A model generated the notes under the pieces. The model ran no database searches and was not told the origin of the DNA. It saw only the letters and a program-made list of their open reading frames with translations. A stretch of DNA of 64,000 bases, from the NCBI RefSeq assembly GCF_963668475.1, contig NZ_OY764544.1:3286001-3350000 (forward strand), in the 5' to 3' direction. This DNA is from an uncultured Methanospirillum sp. GTDB taxonomy: Archaea > Halobacteriota > Methanomicrobia > Methanomicrobiales > Methanospirillaceae. Of the stretch, positions 18,451-27,018 are shown piece after piece; within the stretch, counting starts at the first letter, position 1; every line of letters begins with the position of its first letter. The position numbers and the translations under genes were made by a program.

Positions 18451-19668
18451 ATGAAAGCTGAAGCATACAAGATCGCTGATGGTGTATACTGGGTCGGAAC
18501 TCTTGACTGGGACCTCAGAACCTACCACGGATACACACTGGACGGAACCTCGTACAACTGTTTCCTCCTCTTCGGCGAGAAGACCGTTCTCATCGACAAC
18601 GTCTATCCGGGTCAGACCGCACAGATGTGGGGACGGATAGCTGATGCATGTGCCCGTGAAGGAAAAGATCTTAATATCGATGTCATCGTGCAGAACCATG
18701 TCGAGAAGGATCACTCCGGCGGGCTTGTGGAGGTTCACAAACGCTTCCCGAATGCACCGATCTATTGTACTGAGATCTGCCAGAATGGGCTTATCCGGCA
18801 CTACCCGGCTCTCAAGGACGCAACATACAAGAATGTCAAGACCGGAGAGACCCTTGACATCGGGGGCAAGACCCTTGCCTTTGTAGAAGCTCCCCTGCTT
18901 CACTGGCCTGACTCTATGTTCACCCTCTATGCTGAAGACGGGATTCTCTTCCCGAACGATGCGTTCGGTCAGCATCTCTGCTTTGCAGAAAGGCTTGACA
19001 CCGATATTCCTGAGTACATCCTGATGGATGCAGCCCAGAAGTTCTATGCAAACCTGATAGTCCCGCTCACCCCGCTCTTCCTCAAGAAGGCAACCGAGCT
19101 GACCAACCTCGACCTGCTCAGCAAGGTGAAGATGATCGCCCCGTCACACGGTCAGATCTGGACTGATCCCTCGAAGATCATCAGTGCGTATGTTGGCTGG
19201 GCTACCGGTGCCGGGATGAAGAAGAAGGTCACCATCATCTACGACACGATGCACGGTTCGACCAAGATGCTCGGTCATGCTCTTGCCGAAGGAGCAATGG
19301 CTGGTGGATGTGACGTGAAGGTTTTTAACCTCCATGAGGACGAACGCTCTGAAATCGTCAAGCATATCCTTGAGTCAAAAGCTATCATGGTTGGGATTCC
19401 GACGATCAATGACATGCCGTACCCGAGCATCGGTGATCTGCTGTACTACCTTAAGGGTCTGCACTTTAACCGGACCGGCGAGCGGTTTGCCCTGACCTTC
19501 GGGTCCATGGGTGGAAAGGGTGGAGCGATTAAGATGGTTGCAGAAGAACTCAAGACCGCAGGATTCACCGTTGTTGATGGCATGGAGGTCCTCTATGTGC
19601 CTGATGAGAGTGAACTGGATAAGGCCTTTGCAGCAGGTAAGGAGATAGCAAAGAAGGTCACTGCCTGA
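18451..19668 (+). CDS. fprA: F420H2 oxidase (A-type flavoprotein FprA)
   Basis: A 405-residue flavodiiron protein that reduces O2 to water with F420H2, an oxygen-protection enzyme of methanogens. The N-terminal metallo-beta-lactamase-like half carries the diiron ligands HVEKDH (His83, Glu85, Asp87, His88) and later H and D residues ([21 protein letters not shown]). The C-terminal flavodoxin domain from about residue 250 binds FMN ([13 protein letters not shown]). Length and domain order match FprA. GGAG lies eight bases before the ATG. It is divergent from a V4R-domain regulator and appears monocistronic, which fits a stress-inducible gene. Confidence 0.95.
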   Translation: MKAEAYKIADGVYWVGTLDWDLRTYHGYTLDGTSYNCFLLFGEKTVLIDNVYPGQTAQMWGRIADACAREGKDLNIDVIVQNHVEKDHSGGLVEVHKRFPNAPIYCTEICQNGLIRHYPALKDATYKNVKTGETLDIGGKTLAFVEAPLLHWPDSMFTLYAEDGILFPNDAFGQHLCFAERLDTDIPEYILMDAAQKFYANLIVPLTPLFLKKATELTNLDLLSKVKMIAPSHGQIWTDPSKIISAYVGWATGAGMKKKVTIIYDTMHGSTKMLGHALAEGAMAGGCDVKVFNLHEDERSEIVKHILESKAIMVGIPTINDMPYPSIGDLLYYLKGLHFNRTGERFALTFGSMGGKGGAIKMVAEELKTAGFTVVDGMEVLYVPDESELDKAFAAGKEIAKKVTA

Positions 19669-19749
19669 TCCTAAATTCCTCCGATATACGTGGACTGCCA
19701 TGTCCTGATATACCACCAGATAAACCTGATCAAACACTCACATTTCAGG

Positions 19750-19768
19750 CCTCCCGACTGTCGGGAGG
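19750..19768. terminator. Perfect 9-bp inverted repeat
   Basis: CCTCCCGAC (19750-19758) and GTCGGGAGG (19760-19768) are perfectly complementary with a single base between. It lies 82 bases after fprA and directly after the stop of a short minus-strand frame (19769-19861). A CTCTTTT stretch follows on the plus strand after about ten bases. It may terminate fprA, the small gene, or both; a one-base centre means the hairpin would open to a larger loop or act as a protein site. Confidence 0.5.
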
Positions 19769-19861
19769 TCACCCCCCGCTCTTTTGAAGCCTTTCTCTCA
19801 ACCTGTGCAGAGATACCTGGGTGAATCCGTGTCTGATTCTACGTGGCTTTGTTCGCTGCAC
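19769..19861 (-). CDS. Possible 30-residue basic small protein
   Basis: A short frame from GTG 19861 to TGA, encoding a strongly basic peptide (about nine Arg/Lys in 30 residues) with segments TKPRRIRHG and SLHRLRERLQ. The reason to record it is a full-strength ribosome site, GGAGGT at 19866-19871, four bases before the GTG, and a perfect inverted repeat directly after the stop. No family recognised. It could be a chance frame. Confidence 0.3.
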   Translation of the reverse strand: MQRTKPRRIRHGFTQVSLHRLRERLQKSGG

Positions 19862-19928
19862 CCGTACCTCCGTTAGATAACAGTTGTGCTGACCTAATTA
19901 CCAGACACAAAAATTTCTGATCTCTTCG

Positions 19929-20102
19929 TTAATACCGGTAGATTGGAGAGAGTTTACAATCCTTGTTGACAACTTCACCAATATGCTGCCAGTAGAGCGG
20001 ATTGATCTTGTTAACCGGCTTATTCTGGTCAAAAAAGTTGACTTTGGTAGCAGAACAGGAATCTCTGTTCTCATTCGCGTCTGGGGTTGAGACGAGGTTC
20101 AC
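19929..20102 (-). CDS. Possible 57-residue small ORF or gene remnant
   Basis: From GTG 20102 to TAA the minus strand encodes a 57-residue peptide with a codon choice much like its neighbours (AAG, ATC, CTC, TAC, GTC, AAC preferred) and a protein-like composition, including KVNFFDQN and NPLYWQHIGEVV, with cysteines at 16 and 49. The same frame continues upstream across one TAG (20109-20111) to an ATG at 20153 (MDDPSDTIGG). No clear ribosome site precedes the GTG. It is either a small gene or a decayed fragment of a larger one. I do not recognise the family. Confidence 0.35.
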   Translation of the reverse strand: MNLVSTPDANENRDSCSATKVNFFDQNKPVNKINPLYWQHIGEVVNKDCKLSPIYRY

Positions 20103-20267
20103 TTCATTCTAATGGATACCTATGCCCCCTATGGTATCGCTTGGATCATCCATAAAACCCGTTCCTCTCCGCTCTTGGATAGAATCTGGTTTACAGTGAA
20201 GTTGAACTCCGTCTCTCTACCACAAAAAAAGTATTTTATTCACATCCGCTCAAAAAAAGGGGGTGTG

Positions 20268-20789
20268 TTACTGCCATCTGGGGAGGGTACTGGTGAACTG
20301 GCTTACCATCTGTTCTGCCTTGTCAACAGGCATACCATTCTGAGCTGCAAACATCGCGGCATACTTCTGTATCATGGTCTCTTTGGTAAGTTCCGGTTCA
20401 GTAAAAGCTCCTTTCTGATAACAGTATGTACAGTACCGGGTGCTCGGTGTTCCATCCTTCTCGGTTCCTGCATCCTGGTCTGAAACGAGGTGCATTCCAC
20501 AGCTCTCGCATGTTGGGATGACTCTACCGCTCCAGCGGACCAGGTTCTGAATCTGTGTCCTGCTCAGCTCCTTTGCCTTGTCAAGGGGCATCTCAAACAT
20601 CTGTGAGATGATCGCCCCTGACTTCTCAGCCATCTGGTCTACTGTTGCATCAGGTTCAGTAAATTTTCCGTTCTGGTAGCAGTAGGTACAGTACTGTGCC
20701 GAGGGTGTTCCATCCGCTTCGGTCCCCAAATCAGCAGGTGAAGCAAATGGCATTCCACAGCTCTGGCAGACTCCGTTTATTGTGCTCAT
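20268..20789 (-). CDS. Tandem zinc-ribbon protein (zf-ribbon_2 type)
   Basis: A 173-residue soluble protein built from two copies of an about 80-residue unit. Each unit has a CxxCGM pair (CQSCGMPF, CESCGMHL) and a CTYCYQ pair (QYCTYCYQNG, RYCTYCYQKG), then a helical tail (MPLDKAKELS, MPVDKAEQMV). Four cysteines per unit should bind one zinc ion. This matches the putative zinc-ribbon family widespread in methanogens and anaerobic bacteria, with no assigned function. The duplication is internal and old, since the units differ at many positions. It may share a transcript with the VOC gene upstream, 48 bases away. Confidence 0.8.
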   Translation of the reverse strand: MSTINGVCQSCGMPFASPADLGTEADGTPSAQYCTYCYQNGKFTEPDATVDQMAEKSGAIISQMFEMPLDKAKELSRTQIQNLVRWSGRVIPTCESCGMHLVSDQDAGTEKDGTPSTRYCTYCYQKGAFTEPELTKETMIQKYAAMFAAQNGMPVDKAEQMVSQFTSTLPRWQ

Positions 20790-20837
20790 AGTATTGTCTG
20801 GGTTTTTAATAGTGAAATCTTCTTCGTTATGGTTTTA

Positions 20838-21320
20838 CTATGACAGTTCCTGGGTCAGAACCGCCCTGATGATCTCAATCGGCATAAAGGTCAGGTCAGC
20901 AACCTCTTCAGGTGTGTGTCCCTCCCGTGCAATTCTTCTGATCACCTCTTCCATGGACTCTCCAACTTCGATCAGGTTCTCGTCAGGATCAAAGAACCGC
21001 ACAGTCCTCTGCTGCCAGGGAGTCTTCTCGATCGGGTGAAGGAGTTTTACTCCTCTGCTGGTGATCCTGCTGAAGAATGCATCTATTTCATCTGTCTCAA
21101 AGTAGATCTCCTGTCCCGGTCTCTCTGGTGGTTTTGATATGTCTGCTCCTTTGTACAGGAGTCCTGATGCAAACGCCCGGTCCCAGAGTGATATTCCTCC
21201 AATGAAGGTTGTTAGTCCCTCGATCTCAAGTTCTATGGTAAGATCAAAGAGTTCCTGGTAAAATGTGCGGCTGATCTGTAGGTCCCTGCAGATTAAAACC
21301 ACTGAATGGTACTTGATCAC
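20838..21320 (-). CDS. VOC-fold (glyoxalase/bleomycin resistance-like) protein
   Basis: A 160-residue protein whose first about 115 residues form one vicinal-oxygen-chelate fold: SVVLICRDLQISRTFYQELF at the start, EIYFETDEIDAFF in the middle and RTVRFFDPDENLIEVGE as the second half-site. Metal-ligand positions seem partly present (His5, Glu in IEVGE). The last about 40 residues are a short helical extension (HTPEEVADLTFMP) unlike typical VOC proteins and may be a DNA- or protein-binding helix pair. Substrate unknown. It lies just upstream of the zinc-ribbon gene on the same strand. Confidence 0.8.
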   Translation of the reverse strand: MIKYHSVVLICRDLQISRTFYQELFDLTIELEIEGLTTFIGGISLWDRAFASGLLYKGADISKPPERPGQEIYFETDEIDAFFSRITSRGVKLLHPIEKTPWQQRTVRFFDPDENLIEVGESMEEVIRRIAREGHTPEEVADLTFMPIEIIRAVLTQELS

Positions 21321-21638
21321 GATTATTCCTCTCGATGAACCAGGCTTTAGATCCGGTTCCTGCAGAGAGTCTTACTGTTCGGTATAAATAGGTTTGATAA
21401 ACAGTGCGAAAGTGATAGTACGTTTTATCTATTGTTCCAGATATTTTACAAATACCATCCATATATCATTTTGTTACATACATGCCATTTTTATGTATCC
21501 ACATCTTACCACCGGGCTCTGAAGTGAATCAATTTTTCACTCAGTCTGACCTGCCCACCGGGTTGGATTTTCACTGCAAAAAAGAGACCGATATCACAAA
21601 CCTTAACTCCCCTCTCTCCAAGAATTTTCAGGACAATC
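21321..21638. promoter_or_regulatory. Divergent intergenic region
   Basis: About 318 bases between the VOC and YqhA-like genes. On the minus strand CTATTTATACC (around 21380-21391) is a TATA-like box correctly placed for the VOC gene, with a predicted start near 21358. CCACCGGG occurs twice (about 21510 and 21554). The YqhA start is preceded by AGGAC. No reading frame or RNA gene seen. Confidence 0.4.
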
Positions 21639-22202
21639 ATGATTAAAGGTATTAATCAGCATCTTGAGAAGGATTTTGAATCCCGGGTTCTGAACCCAAT
21701 CGAGTACTGGCTCTGGAAGTTCAGGTACATCACCCTTCTGGCAGTTTTTTTCTGCGGTTTTGCATCCATTGCACTCTTCATCATGGGAACACTGGAGATC
21801 CTGACCCCTGTAAAGGAGATAATCCTCACTGCTCCGGGAATCATCACAAATCACGAGATGATAAGCAATGAGGATATTTTAAAGGATTTTATCGGTGCAC
21901 TCGATCTCTACCTGATCGCGGTCTTCTTCCTGATCTTCAGTTTTGGTCTGTATGAACTGATCATCTCCAAAATTGACATCGCCCGTGACTCTGCTGACGA
22001 TGTGGATCATCCGCTTCTACAGATAACCTCGCTTGATGAGCTGAAGAGCAAGATCATCAAGGTTATCATCATCATCCTCATCGTTGCGTTCTTCAAAAAT
22101 GTCATCTCAATGAAGATGGTTGTCGTATCAGATGCTCTTATGCTTGCCCTCGCAATTCTTGCACTCTGCATCGGCTCGTATTTCCTGACAAAAGGGCATT
22201 GA
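21639..22202 (+). CDS. YqhA/UPF0114 family membrane protein
   Basis: A 187-residue protein with four predicted transmembrane helices and the family's N-terminal signature, a soluble stretch with EYWLWKFRYITLLAVFF. LDLYLIAVFFLIFSFGLYELIISKID is the typical third segment, followed by a short loop and two hydrophobic stretches. The family is of unknown function, found in bacteria and archaea. A T7 run at 22212-22218 is a likely terminator. Confidence 0.85.
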   Translation: MIKGINQHLEKDFESRVLNPIEYWLWKFRYITLLAVFFCGFASIALFIMGTLEILTPVKEIILTAPGIITNHEMISNEDILKDFIGALDLYLIAVFFLIFSFGLYELIISKIDIARDSADDVDHPLLQITSLDELKSKIIKVIIIILIVAFFKNVISMKMVVVSDALMLALAILALCIGSYFLTKGH

Positions 22203-22211
22203 TTAGAAAAC

Positions 22212-22218
22212 TTTTTTT
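22212..22218 (+). terminator. T-run terminator after YqhA-like gene
   Basis: Seven T residues ten bases downstream of the stop, between convergent genes. Confidence 0.45.
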
Positions 22219-22262
22219 CTACCGTTGGTATGCCACACTCAGATCTCAGAACTGCACATGAA

Positions 22263-23153
22263 TCAGGAGAACCTGGGATCTGACCCTGCGATTGCTACTG
22301 CTTCGATTGCACTCTTCTCCTTGTCCTTTATCTCAAGCATGATATCGATGTCAAACGGGCTTGAGACCCTGAGAAAATTTCTGAAATCATCAGGATCTAT
22401 ATGTTCGGTATGGCTCCCTGCACGTTTTTCCGGGTGCTGGGAACTGTAATCAGTCATGGGTATCCCGTCGCTCCGACTCCAGGTTTTACCTGTCATCTTC
22501 AGCATCTCCCCGGTATCTTCACCGGAATTCTTGCAGGTGTGATGAAAAACGTCAAAGAGGACCGGTATGCCTGTCTCCTCATGTATCTTCAGGCAGTCGG
22601 CAGCTGTGAACCGCTGATCATCGTTCTCAACCACGAGACGGTTTTGTACGGACGGATCAAGGCTCTTATAGGTGCGAATGAATCTTGCGATGCTCTGCTC
22701 TGGATCACCATAGACACCACCGACATGGAGCTGGATCTTTGCAGTCCTGTCCAGGTTCATGCCATCAAGCAGTTCGGCATGGTACATGAGTTCGTCTATA
22801 CTCCGCGACACCACCTTTTCATCAGGAGAATTGAGAATGATGAACTGGTCCGGGTGCATCGATATCCGCATTCCCGATTCCCTGATGAAGTGTCCGATCT
22901 CTTCCAGTTCATCATGAAAGTGTATTTTCCAGAGAAAAGTACAGACCGGATGTGACGCAAAGGGAATTATATCTGATGTTATTCTGAAGAATCTGATTTT
23001 ATTCTCACAGTTCCACTCAAGGATTCTCTTCAGACAGGTCAGATTCCCTGCAACGGTTGTAATCAGCCTCTCATCTGAATACGATTCCAGCCTGAATGTT
23101 CTTCCAGAACTGCAATCTATGCTTCTGTTGATACAGGGATATCCGATCTTCAT
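22263..23153 (-). CDS. uvsE: UV damage endonuclease UvsE/UvdE
   Basis: About 296 residues from ATG 23153 (MKIGYPCIN), the family N-terminus; the in-frame start at 23255 would add 34 unrelated residues. The enzyme nicks DNA 5' to pyrimidine dimers and other lesions. Family motifs are present in TIM-barrel order: RFFRITSDIIPFASHP, RISMHPDQF, KIQLHVGGVYGD, LVVENDDQ, PVLFDVFHH and the terminal DIMLEIKDKE, which together carry the His, Glu and Asp metal ligands. It is divergent from the F390 synthetase-like gene; no other repair gene is beside it. Confidence 0.92.
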   Translation of the reverse strand: MKIGYPCINRSIDCSSGRTFRLESYSDERLITTVAGNLTCLKRILEWNCENKIRFFRITSDIIPFASHPVCTFLWKIHFHDELEEIGHFIRESGMRISMHPDQFIILNSPDEKVVSRSIDELMYHAELLDGMNLDRTAKIQLHVGGVYGDPEQSIARFIRTYKSLDPSVQNRLVVENDDQRFTAADCLKIHEETGIPVLFDVFHHTCKNSGEDTGEMLKMTGKTWSRSDGIPMTDYSSQHPEKRAGSHTEHIDPDDFRNFLRVSSPFDIDIMLEIKDKEKSAIEAVAIAGSDPRFS

Positions 23154-23285
23154 ACCTGTGTATCCTTCTGGTATGTGATCTGCCTGGTAATGAAAGACAT
23201 CTTCAGGCCATACTGAAGGTGTAAATATCCTGAAGTATATACACCTCGTCACCACGAAGTGCTACTGGATGAACAGGGGGGAACC

Positions 23286-24641
23286 ATGAACAGTAATCGG
23301 TACTACCGTGAGTCTCTTGAAACGATGGATCGGGGGAACTTGGATGATCTCATCGACGAGCGGATTCATCATACGGTCACATATGCAAACGAACACTCTC
23401 CTTTTTACAGAAAATGGTTTAAAACACATCGTATAGATCCCGATACCATTCGCAGCCATGATGATCTCCTCTCACTTCCGATGATCACGGGAGCAGATAT
23501 CCGTGCCCACCAGCCCCCGAACATGGAGGAGTTTGGGTTTAAGAGTACATCCTGGGAAAAAATCTTCACCATTCATGAGACGAGCGGGACGAGCGGAGTG
23601 CCGAAGAGCTACTTCCTGACATGGGATGACTGGAAGCGGTTTGCTGAAAAATATGCACGAATCTTTGTATCACAGGGCATAGGGCCCGGAGACCGGGTTA
23701 TCGTCTGTGCATCGTACGGGATGAATGTGGGTGCAAACACCATGACTCTCGCAGCCCGCAACATTGGATTTACCATCATCCCGACCGGAAAGTGTACCTT
23801 CCCGCTCAGGGTGATTACGAACTATCGTCCCACAGGAATCGTAGGTAGTGTCTTTAAATTTCTCAAGCTTGCCGAGAAGATGAAGGCAGAAGGCATCAGA
23901 CCTGAAGACTCTGGAATCAAGAGACTTATCATCGGCGGAGAGGCATATGCTGAAGAGTCAAAGGCGTACCTCACCGAATTGTGGGGCTGTGATGTCTTCA
24001 ACACCTACGGAAGTACAGAAGGCACGATGTGCGGTCAATGTTCTGCCAGACAGGGACTTCATGTTCCCGAAGATCTGGTTCACATGGACATTTACGATGA
24101 TCAGATGAAGGATTTTGTCAATGATGGTGAATGCGGGCGTATCGTTCTGACAACCCTTCTCCCTGAAGGTGAGTCGTGCGGAACGATCCTGATCAACTAT
24201 GATACTGAAGACACCACTGTTGTCACTTCCCGTGATACATGTGCCTGCGGGAGAACCCATATGAAGATCTACAGTCCCCAACGTGAAGCAGAAACCTTCT
24301 GGGTACAGGGAACACCTCTGAACAGGGTTGATATTGAGCGGGGAGTGTTTCAGAGGGAGAATATGGAGTATCTCTCCGGGGAGTACGAGGCTTTCCTCTA
24401 TTCCGGTGGTGATGATGAGAAGACAGTGATGCGGGTGAGCATGGAAGCAAAAGACCCGAAACCGTCTGAAACTGACCTGATAACTGAAACCTTCCTGAAA
24501 TCGTTCTTTGCGGCAAAGCCAGGCATGTTTCAGCATTACAAGGATGGAACACTGTCTGTGACATTCAATATCACACCGCCAGGGGGACTTGAACTCTCAA
24601 CTCTTCCCGGGCGTCCAAAAAGGCTGGTAGACAGGAGATGA
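23286..24641 (+). CDS. Coenzyme F390 synthetase-like adenylate-forming enzyme
   Basis: About 451 residues from ATG 23286, preceded by AGGGGGG; a start at 23259 is possible but lacks a ribosome site. It belongs to the phenylacetate-CoA ligase-like adenylating enzymes: TSGTSGVPKSYFLT is the phosphate-binding loop, IGGEAY and FNTYGSTEGTMCG the central motifs. In methanogens this subgroup includes coenzyme F390 synthetase, which adenylates oxidised F420 upon oxygen exposure. The cysteine-bearing TRDTCACGRTH loop is shared with PaaK-like enzymes. Presence of fprA and F420 genes in the window supports that function, but a different acyl-adenylating role cannot be excluded. Confidence 0.75.
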   Translation: MNSNRYYRESLETMDRGNLDDLIDERIHHTVTYANEHSPFYRKWFKTHRIDPDTIRSHDDLLSLPMITGADIRAHQPPNMEEFGFKSTSWEKIFTIHETSGTSGVPKSYFLTWDDWKRFAEKYARIFVSQGIGPGDRVIVCASYGMNVGANTMTLAARNIGFTIIPTGKCTFPLRVITNYRPTGIVGSVFKFLKLAEKMKAEGIRPEDSGIKRLIIGGEAYAEESKAYLTELWGCDVFNTYGSTEGTMCGQCSARQGLHVPEDLVHMDIYDDQMKDFVNDGECGRIVLTTLLPEGESCGTILINYDTEDTTVVTSRDTCACGRTHMKIYSPQREAETFWVQGTPLNRVDIERGVFQRENMEYLSGEYEAFLYSGGDDEKTVMRVSMEAKDPKPSETDLITETFLKSFFAAKPGMFQHYKDGTLSVTFNITPPGGLELSTLPGRPKRLVDRR

Positions 24642-24701
24642 TGCAGGTCAGGGTACCTGCCCTGCTCAAATGTGGCCTTGTACTATACCGGCCATCCGGT
24701 C

Positions 24702-26393
24702 TTACTCAATAAGATTCTGTCCGGTGTAGATCCCCGACCCAACGAGCCAGTCATCTCCGACAGGACTGACATAACAGAGTTTCACCTCGTTTTTGCCGGT
24801 ATCAGGGTTGCCATAGACCACATACACATATCCGCCGCCTCGCTTTGCTGCATTGATCTCCATTCTGATGATCGGGCATCCGAACTGGTCGGTGTAATCT
24901 GACCGGTCTGTGCCGATCAGTTCAGGCTGATGGGGGAGAGCGAGGGTGGTTCCGTCATAGCCATACGCAAAGATGTAATCTCCGCCATCAGCATACGTAC
25001 CGTTTCTGTCATTGAAGTCAGCAAGTGCCTGCTCCTTTCCGACATCATCTACGTGAGTTGAGGCATTTTTCACTCTGCCTACAAGCCCGGTGAGATTCTG
25101 TTGTGGTATTGATGCATTGATTTTTGGAAGATAAATCCCGGAACCGATAAACCAGTTCTCATCAACTGGTTTTATCTGGAAAAGTTTGAGCATTGGGGTG
25201 TAATTCTGTGCAGGATTCGGATAGACAAAGTAGATGTAACCGCCACCTTCTCTGGCTAAATCAATCATTGCGGGAAGGATCGCAAATCCGTTTACATCGG
25301 TGAGATTCATCCTGTTCTTTCCGATAAACCCTGGCTGGTAAGGCAGTGCACGTGCTGTCCCATCCATATCGTAGGCGAAGATGTATCGATCTCCTGCGAC
25401 ATACGGGCCAGAAAGGTTATTGAATACATTGCAGGCCTCTGTCTGACCTTCTTCTGCTGCAAAATCAGTGGCATTAGCCATGAAGTCATTCAGTGAAGCA
25501 ATCGAGCTATTGAGGTCAGGGTTCTCGCTGCCCGGGTTTTCATTTGTCAGGACTGCATCAGGCTGTGACTCGTCAATGTCACCGATAACAACTATTCGCC
25601 ACTTCTGGTTATCATACTCCAGAGTATCCCAGACCGCCTCTCTCAGCACTGACTTATTCCAGTTCTTATTCCAGAACTGGTACGACGAGACACCTGACTT
25701 CTGTGCTGTTATGTTCACTGCAGCCTGGTGGAGGGTTGGATCAGAATACAGGGGATCAGTCAGGGCATCTCTGCCAATCTCTTCTTCATTGCTCTCGTAC
25801 ACGATCTGTCCGTTGGGCTGGACGATCATGATATCATACCTCTTCTGCTCGACGAGAGGAATGATGTATTGCCTTAGGAACTCTTCTGGTCTGAAGGTGA
25901 CATCGGTATAACCCAGGTACTCATTCTCTGACGAGAAGATCGGATAACTGAACGAAACACCATAAAATCCCTCTTTGAGAAGGAAGATGTCACTCAGTAC
26001 TGGTTCCTTCTTTGCATGTGCGGTTGTAACTGCAGAATCGTTGAGATAGACGCCAACAAGGTTCTGGTACTCTGCCGGTGCAGCTGCCGTCACAAGTCCT
26101 GAAGGCTCTATTACAAGTGAGGAGTGGGCAAATGGAATTGAAGCAACCTTCTTGTTCAGGACTGCGGTAGCATTCTCGCCTGCACGTGTGCCGCTTGAGA
26201 GTGCCATTGAACTCTTCTCGTTCTCATGTTCGACCACCATGAGGCCTGTTGTTATCTCATCAGATACTCTTCCGATGAGATCCATCATATCCTGGTGTCT
26301 GGAGTCATTGTCCGTATCAGTCTGCTCTGCATATGTATGCGAGAACAGAGTGATACCGATCACAAAACAAAGGAAGATCAGAGCCCTTCTCAT
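24702..26393 (-). CDS. Secreted protein with three cache-type sensor domains
   Basis: About 563 residues from ATG 26393 (GTG 26402 also in frame). A signal peptide (RRALIFLCFVIGITLF) is followed by a first dCache-like domain to about residue 285, with IMIVQPNGQIVYESNEEEIG. Two similar cache repeats follow, at about 300-435 (FAYDMDGTARALPYQP) and 440-563 (FAYGYDGTTLALPHQP), each ending in WFIGSGIY or WLVGSGIY. No transmembrane anchor or output domain follows, so it is a free or loosely attached extracytoplasmic ligand-binding protein. It is the third gene behind a cytoplasmic MCP and CheW, which suggests a role in taxis input. Confidence 0.82.
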   Translation of the reverse strand: MRRALIFLCFVIGITLFSHTYAEQTDTDNDSRHQDMMDLIGRVSDEITTGLMVVEHENEKSSMALSSGTRAGENATAVLNKKVASIPFAHSSLVIEPSGLVTAAAPAEYQNLVGVYLNDSAVTTAHAKKEPVLSDIFLLKEGFYGVSFSYPIFSSENEYLGYTDVTFRPEEFLRQYIIPLVEQKRYDIMIVQPNGQIVYESNEEEIGRDALTDPLYSDPTLHQAAVNITAQKSGVSSYQFWNKNWNKSVLREAVWDTLEYDNQKWRIVVIGDIDESQPDAVLTNENPGSENPDLNSSIASLNDFMANATDFAAEEGQTEACNVFNNLSGPYVAGDRYIFAYDMDGTARALPYQPGFIGKNRMNLTDVNGFAILPAMIDLAREGGGYIYFVYPNPAQNYTPMLKLFQIKPVDENWFIGSGIYLPKINASIPQQNLTGLVGRVKNASTHVDDVGKEQALADFNDRNGTYADGGDYIFAYGYDGTTLALPHQPELIGTDRSDYTDQFGCPIIRMEINAAKRGGGYVYVVYGNPDTGKNEVKLCYVSPVGDDWLVGSGIYTGQNLIE

Positions 26394-26477
26394 ATAACTC
26401 ACTGGATGACTGTGATATATGAATCCAGCGAATTTGTCCGGTATGAAAGTCAGTGTCTGTCTTCAAAAAAGATGAGA

Positions 26478-27005
26478 TTACTGACTGATTCCACCGGCCT
26501 GCTTGATGAGCCCGCAGATATCTATCCAGATCACAAGTTCCTTCTTGCTCTCTCCCCGCTCTCCGACCTCTTTCTTAATGACACCAAGAATGTATGACTC
26601 GTCACCTGCCCCGTGAGAGTTCTGGTCGATATCAGCAACCGCGACCGTGAGCACGGAAGTGACCTCGTCGACAACAACTCCGGTCTTCCCGTCTGTTACC
26701 GACTCATCGAGCACAATGAACCTGAGGTCTTCGCTGTTGTTGTCGCCCGCCTTCTTTATTCTGAGCAGGTGGCGGAGATCAACGATGGTTGTGATCTCTC
26801 CTCGCAGATCGATGATACCCCTGATATATGATGATGCATGTGGAAGGGGTGTTATCTTACTCGCTTCTACAATCTCCCTGACATCAAAGAGATTGACTGC
26901 GAACTTATCCTCTCCGATAAGAAATTCAACAACCTGTACCTCATCGTTCCCGGCCGCTGCCCCGATTCCGCCGGAACTGTCCTGTTGATTTGCTGCTATG
27001 GCCAT
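26478..27005 (-). CDS. cheW: Chemotaxis adaptor CheW
   Basis: A 175-residue soluble adaptor that links chemoreceptors to the CheA kinase. Motifs: VVEFLIGEDKFAVNLFDVREIVE, PLPHASSYIRGIIDLRGEITTIVDLR and IVLDES, all standard for CheW. The first about 22 residues are a low-complexity Gly/Ala/Gln-rich tail. It begins 13 bases after the MCP gene and is surely co-transcribed with it. CheA and CheY-type motor genes are not in the window, unless one of the lone receivers serves. Confidence 0.94.
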   Translation of the reverse strand: MAIAANQQDSSGGIGAAAGNDEVQVVEFLIGEDKFAVNLFDVREIVEASKITPLPHASSYIRGIIDLRGEITTIVDLRHLLRIKKAGDNNSEDLRFIVLDESVTDGKTGVVVDEVTSVLTVAVADIDQNSHGAGDESYILGVIKKEVGERGESKKELVIWIDICGLIKQAGGISQ

Positions 27006-27018
27006 TTCTCCTCACCCG

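Noticed and set aside
18411..18470. Longer N-terminus for the V4R regulator
   Set aside because: It would overlap the fprA start and add residues outside the conserved regulator; no ribosome site supports it.
20112..20483. Plus-strand 123-codon frame
   Set aside because: It runs antisense through the tandem zinc-ribbon gene, has no ribosome site and no recognisable family; composition is not coding-like.
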